NCBI GenBank assembly: GCA_022822725.1
Contig: JAJEAN010000007.1
Location: 1,933,045-1,997,044, forward strand
Reading direction: 5' to 3'
DNA length: 64,000 bases
Source: Candidatus Latescibacterota bacterium
Lineage (GTDB): Bacteria > JAAXHH01
A program made the position numbers and the translations under genes. A model generated the notes under the pieces. It had not been told where the DNA came from, ran no database searches, and worked only from the letters and a program-made list of their open reading frames with translations. Positions 47,302 through 57,088 of this stretch are shown one piece after another; position 1 is the first letter of the stretch; every line of letters starts with the position of its first letter.

Positions 47302-48573
47302 CTAGAGCTTGTAGTTCCCGGCGTTGATCGTGAGCGTTCCGTCGTCGTGCGCTTCGTGCTCTTCGTGCGCTCCCTGCTCCTCTTCGTCGCTTTCCTCCTG
47401 TTCGCTTGCCTCGTGTAAGGTCCCTTCATTGACGGCGATTCTTGCCTCGACCGCGCTCATCTGATCCGGAAAGCAGGTTATCGTACCCCAGTTGTAAACC
47501 GCGGCCAGACGATCATACAGGGTCCTGGCGTCCACGTCTTCTTCGATGGTCACGGTTCCGTTGTTGTACAACGTGGCGGTCCCGTCGATCAGATCCAGAC
47601 GGGACTGGCGCAGCGTGAGATCGGTGTCCACGACCCAGAGTGCGCCGCCGTAGAAGATGACGTCGGTGTTCAATGTATCGCATGCGCCTGAAAAGACTTC
47701 GCTCAGCGGTTCCGGGCACAGGACCCTGCCCGTGCAGACGAGTCGGTCGAGCGCGCTCTCCAATGTGTCCGCGTCCACGTCATCATGGATGGTGACGCTG
47801 CCGGCGGCGTAGATCTTCCGCCCTTTCCAGGACCGGATGCTTGCGGCGGTGAGCGACAGGTCGCGTTCAACCAGTTCATGTTCATCCGGTACGACGTTCG
47901 TGTCCGGCGAAGCGGACTTCGGATCATACTTGGAACGTAGCATGCTCACGTTTTCCGCGCGACAGAGGACGTCGCCCCTGACGAGCACCGTGTTGATCTT
48001 CCGGTCGAGCACGTCGTTCGGCACAGGCTCCGGAATCCTGAGATTCCCCGTGACGACCAGGTCCACGTCATCGTCCAGCGACGCCAGATAGACTTCGTCG
48101 AGCATGACATCGCCTTTAATGAGCTGTGCGGAGGACCTGTACGGCGTGAGTCCGCCCATGTTGGCCGTCAGTTTATTCGTGATCGGTCCGGCCACGTGCT
48201 CCGGATACAGGATATCCCCCATGTTGATGATTTCGTACCATGATCCTTCCACACCCTCGGCGGTAACATCCGGCTCCAGCGTGATGTTGCTCATGTTCAT
48301 GATAAGAAACGGTTCTACTTCACCTGAAAACGCATCCCGGCCCAGTATTTCATCCGCCAGAATTGTTTTCAGCCTGACCTCCCTGGGGACTTCGATCATG
48401 TTTCCCACGTTGTTGGAAAACATCGACAGAAAGTCCCTGGTTTCCGCCGTCACCAGCACGCTGCCGGCGTTGACGTGCAAGATCCTGGACGCCACCTGTT
48501 CCGTGGTTTCCCGCATGTCCAGGTTGCCGCAGTTGATTCGAACCGATCGGGGGGCGCGGTCTTCGAGATTCAT
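47302..48573 (-). CDS. Repetitive beta-solenoid-like protein with acidic tail
   Basis: Recurrent units such as MRETTEQVASRILHVNAGSVLVT, NMGDILYPEH, VRGDVLCRAEN, CTGRVLCPEP, YNWGTITCFP; tail EASEQEESDEEEQGAHEEHEAHDDG. Confidence 0.55.
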   Translation of the reverse strand: MNLEDRAPRSVRINCGNLDMRETTEQVASRILHVNAGSVLVTAETRDFLSMFSNNVGNMIEVPREVRLKTILADEILGRDAFSGEVEPFLIMNMSNITLEPDVTAEGVEGSWYEIINMGDILYPEHVAGPITNKLTANMGGLTPYRSSAQLIKGDVMLDEVYLASLDDDVDLVVTGNLRIPEPVPNDVLDRKINTVLVRGDVLCRAENVSMLRSKYDPKSASPDTNVVPDEHELVERDLSLTAASIRSWKGRKIYAAGSVTIHDDVDADTLESALDRLVCTGRVLCPEPLSEVFSGACDTLNTDVIFYGGALWVVDTDLTLRQSRLDLIDGTATLYNNGTVTIEEDVDARTLYDRLAAVYNWGTITCFPDQMSAVEARIAVNEGTLHEASEQEESDEEEQGAHEEHEAHDDGTLTINAGNYKL

Positions 48574-48674
48574 TGTATTCCTCCTGTCCTATGGTATGCA
48601 TCCGAAAACGGGAACATTTGAATAAGGTGCCTCGGCGTGTGCTGCCGGGTGTGCGTGCGATACCCGATGCATCG

Positions 48675-49187
48675 TCAGGCGAATCGGGATTTTCGCGCGC
48701 GCAGTCTGCTGATAGTCACGTGCAGGCGGTAACGGACCGTCGAAGCCGGAATCCCCGTACGCGAGGCGATTTCCTCGCTGGTCATTCCCGTTACGAAACG
48801 CATATGGAAAAGATCGTGATCTCGCCTCGGTATGTACCTCATTATCTCAGGTAGGCTGATGGTTTCGAAAATATGGGGGTCCGTATCAGATCTCCATCCG
48901 GCAGTTGTGCGAATCGACTCCTCCTTTAGTATTTGATGTAACGTCCCGAGGAATGCCCTTTCTCTCCGCCGGGCCCGCTGCTTGTCTACGAACAGATTGC
49001 CCATGGTCCTGAACATCCAGGCACGCCTCTTGTGAGGCGACAGCGATTTGAGCAGATTCAGGTTTTTCATGGCCCGAATGAACGTTTCCTGTAGCAGATC
49101 GTCCGCGTTGTCTTCGTCCGCGCTCAGAATTTGAGCGTGCCGCGTTAGTTGAGCGGCATACGTTTCATAAAGATCACCAACGGTCAT
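48675..49187 (-). CDS. ECF-type RNA polymerase sigma factor
   Basis: LSADEDNADDLLQETFIRAMKNL, KRRAWMFRTMGNLFVDKQRARRRE, FHMRFVTGMTSEEIASRTGIPASTVRYRLHVTISRLR. Confidence 0.9.
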   Translation of the reverse strand: MTVGDLYETYAAQLTRHAQILSADEDNADDLLQETFIRAMKNLNLLKSLSPHKRRAWMFRTMGNLFVDKQRARRRERAFLGTLHQILKEESIRTTAGWRSDTDPHIFETISLPEIMRYIPRRDHDLFHMRFVTGMTSEEIASRTGIPASTVRYRLHVTISRLRARKSRFA

Positions 49188-49488
49188 GCGCTTTTCCGAT
49201 CATCACAAACTGTGAGCAAACGAAACCTGAACGGTTCTTATACATATGACGATCTGCCGGCCGGGGCAGTCTCCCGCGGATGACGGTTTACTATCACCCG
49301 GGTCGATCTACTCAATACGACGATCCACGATGAGGAACCGTTTGGAAAACATGCATGCGGGTTGTGTGCAGCCGGGCGTGCGTAGTCTCTCAGCCATTAG
49401 AATACGGAATAGAAACAGGGAACTTGTCACTGCTGTATCTCTTGTCGCTAAGCATCGGGTAGACCATATTCTTTCAAGTCTTGCATAG

Positions 49489-50205
49489 ATGCTGACTGGT
49501 ACAGGAAAAACCGTGAACATCACCGCAATCTCCTTCGATGTGGACCAGACGCTGATCGACACGGATCGGGTCATCATGCGATCCATGGAGTCCGTGCGCG
49601 ATGAATTGATGAGGCGTGTTCCGGGTGAGCGTGCCCGATGCCTGACCGTGGAAGAGATGTGGTCTATTCGCGACCGGGAGGAGAAAGGGTACACGGGCGA
49701 TGTGAGGGACTACGACGAAATCCGGCGGAACTCATTCCTGAAGATGCTTGACCATGTGGGGTACTCGGGACCCGATTTCTCGCAGCGGCTCAACGAATCC
49801 TACCTGAAATACCGTTACAAAGATATCCAGCCTTACGAAGATGTCGTGCCCGTGCTCGATGTCCTTGGCCCGCGTTACACGCTCGGCCTGCTGTCCAACG
49901 GCAACAACTACCCCGAATATTTCGGTCTCGCGGGACGGTTTGACTTCGCCGTCTTCGCCCAGGACGTTCGAATCGAGAAACCCGATCCCAGGATCTTCCG
50001 CATCGCGGCGGAACGGGCTTCGTGCGGATTAAGCGAGATTATGCACGTGGGTGATTCACTGGAAACCGACGTAGCGGCCGCGCAGGCAGTCGGCGCAATC
50101 GGTGTCTGGCTGAACCGGGAAGGCGAGGCGAACGAATCGGGCATCGATCCGGACCATGAGATCGCTTCGTTATCTGAACTACCAGCGATTGCGGGTTTGG
50201 GTTAA
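49489..50205 (+). CDS. HAD-superfamily hydrolase
   Basis: ISFDVDQTLIDTDRVIM, LGLLSNGNNYPEYFGLAGRFDFAVFAQDVRIEKPDPRIF, IMHVGDSLETDVAAAQAVGAIGVWLNR. Confidence 0.88.
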   Translation: MLTGTGKTVNITAISFDVDQTLIDTDRVIMRSMESVRDELMRRVPGERARCLTVEEMWSIRDREEKGYTGDVRDYDEIRRNSFLKMLDHVGYSGPDFSQRLNESYLKYRYKDIQPYEDVVPVLDVLGPRYTLGLLSNGNNYPEYFGLAGRFDFAVFAQDVRIEKPDPRIFRIAAERASCGLSEIMHVGDSLETDVAAAQAVGAIGVWLNREGEANESGIDPDHEIASLSELPAIAGLG

Positions 50206-50298
50206 CCTGATCATGCAAGCGACTGCCCGCGGTGGTGGTGCCGGTCCCCTCCATAACAGATCGCAAGGTCGACCAGTTCAGCGCTGAAGGACCACTGG

Positions 50299-51042
50299 TT
50301 ACCGTTCCTCGCTCAGATAGTCGTAGACAACCCGCGCATATCCCTCGGCATAACTGCTCTCCATGTGGAACGCGTCGCCGTACTCCAGCGGCGACAGGGG
50401 CGTAAGGTCGCATCGCGCAGATGCGCCAAATTCGATACTGCCCCGCCCCTTAGCGAAGGAGTGCACTTCCACATCCTGAGCCGTTTCACTGCAATCGATG
50501 AGCTGTTTGAGGGCCGGTCCGGGGCCGTCCGCCCGGGGAATGATCTTCAGCCGCCAGGCCGGGGTAAGGGCGGGCATGGCATCGTGGGGCGCATCGGTTT
50601 CCATCCTGGTACGGATACGCAACACCGGCGCCCCGCCGTAAGAGGTTTCCGTTTCCATGTGCTGATCGCCTCGCGTTACCTTCAGGTCCGCGTACACCTT
50701 CGGCGTCCCGTAAATCTCCCGGCCCGCCGCAATGCCGGCGGGGCCGTTATGAAAAACGTGGGAGCAGTAGAATCCGGCCTGATCTCTGAATCGGCACTTC
50801 ATCACGATGAACGACTCTTCGAAAGCGCCGTAGTTTTCACAATAGGGCACCTCCAGCCCCGACACTACGCACCGTCCATCCTCCGAGGCTTCCAGGGGCT
50901 CCGGGAGGAAGGCCTGCACGGCGTCGGACGCGGCGTGGAAGAAGACAAACTGGAACCGCACGTTTCGATAGACCGCCGGCAGCGGCGGATAGAAGGGGCT
51001 GGACGCCGGGATATTCCAGCCGTCATCGTGCTTCAGTGCCAT
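50299..51042 (-). CDS. Acetoacetate decarboxylase family protein (start taken as MALKHDDG, not the longer ORF)
   Basis: AASDAVQAFLPEPLEASEDGRCVVSGLEVPYCENYGAFEES, GIAAGREIYGTPKVYADLKV. Confidence 0.78.
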   Translation of the reverse strand: MALKHDDGWNIPASSPFYPPLPAVYRNVRFQFVFFHAASDAVQAFLPEPLEASEDGRCVVSGLEVPYCENYGAFEESFIVMKCRFRDQAGFYCSHVFHNGPAGIAAGREIYGTPKVYADLKVTRGDQHMETETSYGGAPVLRIRTRMETDAPHDAMPALTPAWRLKIIPRADGPGPALKQLIDCSETAQDVEVHSFAKGRGSIEFGASARCDLTPLSPLEYGDAFHMESSYAEGYARVVYDYLSEER

Positions 51043-51086
51043 GTGCGCATCCTTTGTCCTGACCGCTCTTTCTGCTGTTGTAGGCC

Positions 51087-51184
51087 AGAGCCCGCCACCC
51101 AGAGCCCGCCACCCAAAGCCCGTCACCCAGAGCCCGCCAACCAGAGCCCGTCAACCAGAGCCCGCCACCCAGAGTTCGCCACAA
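51087..51184. repeat. 7 x 14-bp tandem repeat (agagcccgccaccc)
   Basis: Seven phased units directly upstream of the 51042 start. Confidence 0.9.
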
Positions 51185-51385
51185 GTACCGACGATCACGA
51201 TCCGGCAAATAGCGAAAACCGAACCATGCAACTTGTCATTAACTTAAACGATTGGCATATTAGGTACAGGATGAATCCGCCTGCATATTCGTTAACGTCT
51301 ACACCTGTGCTTGCTGCTGCCGAATCAACCGTGCCGAATCAACCGGAAGCTGCGAGACCATAGGGATTAACGCCATAACCTGACC

Positions 51386-52861
51386 ATGCCCAATTCCACG
51401 CCCAATATCATCTACATCCTCGCGGACGACATGGGGTACGGCGACATGGGGTGCAACAACCCCGATTCGAAGATCCCGACGCCGAACCTGGATTTGCTCG
51501 CCGAGGGAGGCATGCGGTTCACCGACGCCCACGCCCCGTCGAGCGTGTGCACACCGAGCCGCTACGCCCTGCTGACCGGCCGCTACTGCTGGCGCACGCC
51601 CCTGAAGAACAGCGTCCTGTGGCCCTACGATCCGCCCCTCATCGAGCCCGGTCGGCTCACTGCGGCGGAGATGCTTCGCGAGCAGGGATACCGTACTGCA
51701 TGCATCGGCAAATGGCACCTGGGATGGGAGTGGGCTACCCGCGACGGGAAACCGGCCCACGAAGGCACGGCGGTGGGCAGGCTGGACCGCGAGATCCGGG
51801 AGGAGCGGGAACGGCACGTCGATTTCGGGCACCCCATGCGCGGCGGACCGGTCGATTGCGGGTTCGACACGTACTTCGGCGTGGACGTGCCGAATTTCCC
51901 GCCCTACACCTGGTTCGAGCAGGACCGTCTTGCGGGGGAGCCCACCGTACCCAAGCCCGATGAAATGTTCGGATGGCCCGGTGCCATGAAACCCGGCTGG
52001 ACGCTCGAGGAGATGATCCCCGCGTTCATACGCCGCGTGGTGAACTACATCGAATCGTCGGGGCCCGATCCGTTCTTCCTGTATTTCCCGCTCACCTCAC
52101 CCCACACGCCCATCGTGCCCAACGCGCCGTTCATCGGCCGGAGCGGCGCGGGGCGCTACGGCGACTTCGTGTGCGAAGTGGACTGGGTGGTGGGCCAGGT
52201 CATGGCGGCCCTGGACCGGCACGGCATCGCCGACGACACCCTGCTGATCTTCACGAGCGACAACGGACCGGAGTGCGCTCCCGCCGCGGACGGCGGGAGT
52301 TACGAGCATGCGCGGGTCCACGGCCACTACAGCATGGCGAACCTGCGCGGCGTCAAGCGCGATACCTGGGAAGGCGGGCACCGCGTTCCCTTCCTCGCCC
52401 GGTGGCCGGACGTCACGCCCGCCGGTGCGGTCTGCGACCAGCTTACTACCCTGGGCGACTTCATGGCGACCTGCGCCGACCTGGCCGGCGTCGAACTCGC
52501 AGAAGACGAAGGCGAGGACAGCGTGAGCATGCTGCCGCTGTTGCAGGGCGACACGGATGATCCGGTGCGGGACTTCGCCATACACCACAGTTGTCACGGC
52601 AAATTCGCCTTACGCAAGGACAACTGGGTTTTCATCGATGCCCCCGACGGAGATGACAACCGCGAACCGGACTGGTTCAAGGAAGAGCGCGGTTACGTGG
52701 CCCACGACTTCCCCGGTGAGCTTTTCGATCTCGACAAGGACATTTCGGAACGGGTAAACCGGTACGGCGACCACCCGGAACTCGTCCGGGAAATGTCGCA
52801 GTTGCTGGAACGGGTTAAATCGGAGCACATCGCGGACAGGCCCTCGCCCGCCATGGGTTAA
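51386..52861 (+). CDS. Sulfatase (arylsulfatase family, Cys-type)
   Basis: NIIYILADDMGYGDMGCNN, formylglycine motif CTPSRYALLTGRY, IGKWHLGWEW, FTSDNGPE. Confidence 0.95.
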   Translation: MPNSTPNIIYILADDMGYGDMGCNNPDSKIPTPNLDLLAEGGMRFTDAHAPSSVCTPSRYALLTGRYCWRTPLKNSVLWPYDPPLIEPGRLTAAEMLREQGYRTACIGKWHLGWEWATRDGKPAHEGTAVGRLDREIREERERHVDFGHPMRGGPVDCGFDTYFGVDVPNFPPYTWFEQDRLAGEPTVPKPDEMFGWPGAMKPGWTLEEMIPAFIRRVVNYIESSGPDPFFLYFPLTSPHTPIVPNAPFIGRSGAGRYGDFVCEVDWVVGQVMAALDRHGIADDTLLIFTSDNGPECAPAADGGSYEHARVHGHYSMANLRGVKRDTWEGGHRVPFLARWPDVTPAGAVCDQLTTLGDFMATCADLAGVELAEDEGEDSVSMLPLLQGDTDDPVRDFAIHHSCHGKFALRKDNWVFIDAPDGDDNREPDWFKEERGYVAHDFPGELFDLDKDISERVNRYGDHPELVREMSQLLERVKSEHIADRPSPAMG

Positions 52862-52872
52862 TTTGGAAGAAA

Positions 52873-53523
52873 ATGAAACGCTGTGTGCTTTTCGACCTGG
52901 ATGGTACGCTGATCGATACCTGGGACCTGTACGTCCGGGCCATGGAGCGTACCCTCGAAGAGATCAGCCACGAGGTAATCCCCGCGGACCGGCTTGCGAC
53001 CCTCCGGCTGAATTCCGAGCCGCGGCTGCTGGGGTATTTCGTTCCTCATCACGAGGTCGGCGGTGCCCATCGGCGGTTTCTGGCGAACTACCATGCCCTC
53101 CACGCAACCTGTTTCGGCGGCGTCTACCCGGGTGTTCAGGATCTGTTGAAAACCCTCCGAAATCGTGGAAATAAAACAGGCATCGTTACTGGAAAGAGCC
53201 GGGGTGCCTGGGAGATTACGCTCCGCCATGTCCCCCTGTCCCCTTTTGACACCCTGGTCTTCGATGACGACGTATCCGAACCCAAGCCGGACAGCGAGGG
53301 TATCGTGAAGGCGATGGCCGACCTGGGCGCTTCACCTTCGGAGACGATCTACGTAGGCGATTCCCTGAGCGACCTGGAAGCCGCGACTGCGGCGGACGTG
53401 CAGTTTCTGGGCGCCAGGTGGTCGAAGACCGAAGCGGAAATCAGTACGTTCGAAAAGGCCGCCGCCGGTATCGGGCCATATACCTGTATCGGCCATCCCG
53501 GCGAGGTTGAGCGGTTTCTGTAG
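52873..53523 (+). CDS. HAD-IA family hydrolase (phosphoglycolate phosphatase-like)
   Basis: LFDLDGTLIDTWDLYVRAM, TGIVTGKSRGAWEITL, PKPDSEGIVKAMADLG, YVGDSLSDLEAATAADV. Confidence 0.9.
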   Translation: MKRCVLFDLDGTLIDTWDLYVRAMERTLEEISHEVIPADRLATLRLNSEPRLLGYFVPHHEVGGAHRRFLANYHALHATCFGGVYPGVQDLLKTLRNRGNKTGIVTGKSRGAWEITLRHVPLSPFDTLVFDDDVSEPKPDSEGIVKAMADLGASPSETIYVGDSLSDLEAATAADVQFLGARWSKTEAEISTFEKAAAGIGPYTCIGHPGEVERFL

Positions 53524-53546
53524 ATTCTCAAGGAAAGCTTGCGATA

Positions 53547-54449
53547 GTGGGCTCCCTGTCGACCGGTGTTATGGCGACAGTCTCCATGCCGGAGGAAACC
53601 ATGCCGGACTACAACTATCATTTCCATCGCGATGATCTCGACGCGGCCCTGTCCTGCCTGGATGAACACGGTTTCTGCGTCATCCAAAAGATGATCGACC
53701 AGGATATGGTGACTGCCCTGAAGCAGTCCATCGACCGGCACCTGGACCCGGTCGGCGACCTGGCACCGGCGTCCAACCGGTACCACATGTCCTTCGCGGA
53801 AGACAGCGAGCCCGTCTGGGACCTGGTCGACAATCCGGCCTACATGAAATTCATCCAAACCGTGCACGGCACGACGGACCTCTGCCTGCACCGCTCCGCG
53901 GCCATACTGCGCACGCCGGGAGAGGGCATGGGCCGGTGGCACCAGGACCACCGTGGACATATCGATAACCCTCAGCAGGCCAACGACGTCCTGAACCGAT
54001 ACCCCATCCCCAGCGGCTGCTGGTTCTACCTCAATGGCAGCCATCCCGACCGCAGCGGCATCGCGGTCATCGAGAAGTCACACTATCCCGAATGGGACGG
54101 CCCCGCGGGGTTCGTCATGGGACCGAACCGAAGCGGTCTGTACCCCGAAGGCGGGACGCCGGATACGCCCTACGACCCCATGTCCGTGCCCGGCTGCGTC
54201 CCGGTCGTCGCCGATCCGGGCGACCTGATCTGCTTCGCCGCGCTCACCTGGCACGCCAACATGGCCACCCGCGAACGCCGCTACTCCTGTGGGTTCGGAT
54301 TCCGGCCCAAAGCCTGGCGCATCGACGCGCCCTGGCCGCTACCCGATTCGGCCGCAGCCCTGACCGAACGGCTTCCCGACCGTCTCAAACATTATACCGA
54401 TGGTTACACGGGTTTTGATGGGAAGTGGCGGGCGGATGAGGCTGGCTGA
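53547..54449 (+). CDS. Phytanoyl-CoA dioxygenase family protein (probable start 53601)
   Basis: LDEHGFCVIQKMIDQDMVTALK, GRWHQDHRGHIDNP, LTWHANMATRERRYSCGF. Confidence 0.8.
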   Translation: MGSLSTGVMATVSMPEETMPDYNYHFHRDDLDAALSCLDEHGFCVIQKMIDQDMVTALKQSIDRHLDPVGDLAPASNRYHMSFAEDSEPVWDLVDNPAYMKFIQTVHGTTDLCLHRSAAILRTPGEGMGRWHQDHRGHIDNPQQANDVLNRYPIPSGCWFYLNGSHPDRSGIAVIEKSHYPEWDGPAGFVMGPNRSGLYPEGGTPDTPYDPMSVPGCVPVVADPGDLICFAALTWHANMATRERRYSCGFGFRPKAWRIDAPWPLPDSAAALTERLPDRLKHYTDGYTGFDGKWRADEAG

Positions 54450-54551
54450 ACCGTCAATTGAAGCTGATGCACCAGAGTCTACGCGCCGGCAATACGACAT
54501 GACAGCCCGGTTCATCCATGAAGCAGTAACCACCAGATGGACAAGTGACTC

Positions 54552-55370
54552 TTGCGCTCCCAACCGTTCAGCCCCGGTGATCTTCCGGATCCCGTACGCG
54601 ATCGCCTGAGGGGCTACTCGACCGACGGCCGGAACCTGCGGACCGAGTCGTGCTCGAACGTGAATCTCTTCACGCACCCCATGCCCACGAAGCCGGGCCT
54701 TGTCCTGAAAATGAGAGACGTCCGGATAAGACCACAGGAACCGGACCTGCTGACGGAGACCGTGGCACTGACGTGGCTGCGGGATAAACTTTCCGTGCCC
54801 GAATGCCGGTGTTTTCACGTGGAAGGCGATACGCAGTTTTTGGTCATGACGCAATTGGAAGGCGTCACGGGGATCCATCCGGACGTGGCCGGCGATCCGG
54901 AGCGTCTCGTGCCAGAATTCGCACGGGGCCTGCGGGAAGTCCATGCCCTGAGTACTGAATCCTGCACCCTGGACTGGCGCATGTCGCGATTCATCCCGTG
55001 GGCGGAAGGGTTGATCGAAAGCGGCGCGCTGGACGAGGACATTCCCGAAGGCGAAACTCGAACCTTTTTGTATGAAAAGCTATCTGTTATAAAGGAGGCC
55101 GTCCCCGGGGAGGAAGACCTTGTCTTTACCCACGGCGATTACTGCCTGCCCAACGTCATGTTCAAGGAAGGCAAGCTGAGCGGTTATATCGACCTGGGCT
55201 ACGCCGGGGTCGGCGACCGGTACCTGGATCTCGTGGCCGCCTGCGGGACGATCCGCCGGAACCTGGGTGAAGCATGGATCGGCCCGTTCTTCGAGGCATA
55301 TGGTCTCGAGGAACCGGACCCGGAAAAACTGAACGCGTATCAAAAAGTGCATGACTCAGTATTCTGGTAG
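54552..55370 (+). CDS. Phosphotransferase (APH-like)
   Basis: DLVFTHGDYCLPNVMFKEGKLSGYIDLGYAGVGDRYLDLVAA. Confidence 0.88.
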   Translation: MRSQPFSPGDLPDPVRDRLRGYSTDGRNLRTESCSNVNLFTHPMPTKPGLVLKMRDVRIRPQEPDLLTETVALTWLRDKLSVPECRCFHVEGDTQFLVMTQLEGVTGIHPDVAGDPERLVPEFARGLREVHALSTESCTLDWRMSRFIPWAEGLIESGALDEDIPEGETRTFLYEKLSVIKEAVPGEEDLVFTHGDYCLPNVMFKEGKLSGYIDLGYAGVGDRYLDLVAACGTIRRNLGEAWIGPFFEAYGLEEPDPEKLNAYQKVHDSVFW

Positions 55371-55376
55371 ACCGTT

Positions 55377-56201
55377 ATGAAAATCCCCCACGCTGAAGTC
55401 GAGGCGCTGCTGCGCGAAGCGGCCGATCAGATCGTCATGCCGCTTTGGAAAAACCTGGGGCAGAAGGACGTAGCCAGGAAAGGCGCGGGCGATTTAACGA
55501 CCACCGCGGATACGCGTTGCGAGGCGTTCCTGTCGTCTCATCTGCCCGGGTTGATCGAGGGCTCGCTGGTCCTGGGCGAAGAGAGTGTTTATGAAGACCC
55601 CGACCTGCTGGCCACCTTGCACACGGACGCTCCCGTCTGGGTAATCGATCCACTGGATGGGACCCGGTACTTCGCGGCCGGACAGCCGCAATTCGCCATC
55701 ATGGTCTGCCTCATTCAATCGGGCACGACCATCGGGGCATGGATTCTCATGCCCCTGGACGGCCTGCTGACCAGCGCGGAGCGGGGATGCGGCGCTTTCG
55801 AAGGCAGTGAGCGCCTGACCGTGGATCCCTCGCGCCTTCCCCTGGAACGTGCGCGAGGCGTGGCCATGACTAGGTACCTCCCGGAATCCCTGAAACCAAC
55901 CGCCGTAGCAGCTTCCCGCACTTTCCTCTTCATCGAACGCACCCGGTGCGCCGGCTACAATTACCCATCTTTTGCGAGAAGCGAACTGCATTTTCTGTTC
56001 TTCTACCGCACGCTGGTCTGGGACCACGCGCCGGGCGTCCTGATCGCGGAGGAAGCGGGCGGATTCGTTCGACGACTGGACGGGACGGAGTATTCGCCGG
56101 TGGACGATCGCAAGGGGTTGCTTAGCGCTGCGAATCCAGATATGTGGGCGTCGATACAGAAGAGGCTGGTTCCGAGTATTTCGGTGGTCCGTTCAGAGTA
56201 G
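55377..56201 (+). CDS. Inositol monophosphatase family protein
   Basis: DLTTTADTRCEAFLSSHLP, VLGEESVYE, WVIDPLDGTRYFAAGQPQFAIMVCLI, WDHAPGVLIAEEAGGFVRRLDG. Confidence 0.9.
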   Translation: MKIPHAEVEALLREAADQIVMPLWKNLGQKDVARKGAGDLTTTADTRCEAFLSSHLPGLIEGSLVLGEESVYEDPDLLATLHTDAPVWVIDPLDGTRYFAAGQPQFAIMVCLIQSGTTIGAWILMPLDGLLTSAERGCGAFEGSERLTVDPSRLPLERARGVAMTRYLPESLKPTAVAASRTFLFIERTRCAGYNYPSFARSELHFLFFYRTLVWDHAPGVLIAEEAGGFVRRLDGTEYSPVDDRKGLLSAANPDMWASIQKRLVPSISVVRSE

Positions 56202-56284
56202 TGCGTTATGAATCGGCGTGTGTTCCGCTTCGCCCGGCTAGCACCGCTTCGCCTGGTTGGCATTTCGTAGTCAGCCCTATACAA

Positions 56285-56325
56285 TGTCAAAAATTCTTGA
56301 CACGTCACGTAGTGTCTGATATTTT
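56285..56325 (+). promoter_or_regulatory. Predicted sigma70-like promoter TTGACA-17 bp-TATTTT with -35 inside near-perfect palindrome TGTCAAAAATTCTTGACA
   Basis: Palindrome 56285-56302 pairs at 8 of 9 positions; -35 56297-56302, -10 56320-56325, ATG at 56333. Confidence 0.6.
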
Positions 56326-56332
56326 TTACATC

Positions 56333-56794
56333 ATGTCAATAACACCAGACATTTCAACCGTATTGGGAGACCCTATGGATATGTCCTTCGAGGAGAAGAG
56401 CGTCTGGATTCAACTCGCCAGTCTCGTCGTCGGCCTGGGCGGATACCTGGTCGTCGCAGGCCTTATGCTGTCGAACGGTGTCAGCGCCTTGCCGCCCTTC
56501 GTGCCGGTCTTCGCCGTGGCGGTCGTCCTCATCGTGGCCGTCAATATCGCGGGACACGTCGTCGCGGCGGTCACCAGCCGGTCGCACGAGGCCGACGAGC
56601 GTGATCGGCTCATCGGTTGTCGCGCGGAGAGCGGATCGTCGTGGATTCTGGGCGTCGGCGTAATTGGTGCGATCATGGCGCTGATCCTGTCGGTCAGCGG
56701 CGTCTGGGTGGCGCACCTGCTCCTCATCTCGCTGTTCGGTTCCGAGGTGGTGAAGGAAGTGTTGCAGATCGTCTACTACCGCCGGGGGGTCTGA
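56333..56794 (+). CDS. 4-TM-like membrane protein (internal start used)
   Basis: Four hydrophobic segments, e.g. WIQLASLVVGLGGYLVVAGLML; next gene is an XRE regulator. Confidence 0.65.
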   Translation: MSITPDISTVLGDPMDMSFEEKSVWIQLASLVVGLGGYLVVAGLMLSNGVSALPPFVPVFAVAVVLIVAVNIAGHVVAAVTSRSHEADERDRLIGCRAESGSSWILGVGVIGAIMALILSVSGVWVAHLLLISLFGSEVVKEVLQIVYYRRGV

Positions 56795-56796
56795 AC

Positions 56797-57024
56797 GTGG
56801 CGCAGTCGGGGAAGAGCATCCGCAACCGGATCCGGATCCTGCGGTTCCATCATGACGAGATGACGCAGCAGCAACTCGCGGACCAGGTCGGCGTTACCCG
56901 GCAGACGGTCAACGCGATCGAGGGCGGCAAGTATTCGCCGTCGCTCGAGGTCGCGTTCCGGATTGCCCACGTGTTCGGCAAGCCGATCGAAGAAGTGTTT
57001 CAGTTCGTTGACGCGTCCGGGTGA
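56797..57024 (+). CDS. XRE-family HTH transcriptional regulator (GTG start)
   Basis: IRNRIRILRFHHDEMTQQQLADQVGVTRQTVNAIEGGKYSPSLEVAFRIAHVFGKPIEEVFQF. Confidence 0.92.
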   Translation: MAQSGKSIRNRIRILRFHHDEMTQQQLADQVGVTRQTVNAIEGGKYSPSLEVAFRIAHVFGKPIEEVFQFVDASG

Positions 57025-57088
57025 AGGGGCAGGTGTCCGGGTGACGGGGCAGGCGGCGGCACATACCGGCGTATATACCCACGGACAA

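Noticed and set aside
51023-51247. Small ORFs through the 14-bp repeats, including the N-terminal extension of the decarboxylase ORF (WRALGGGLW...)
   Set aside because: Repeat-derived translation; conserved ADC-like sequence begins after the internal ATG at 51042.
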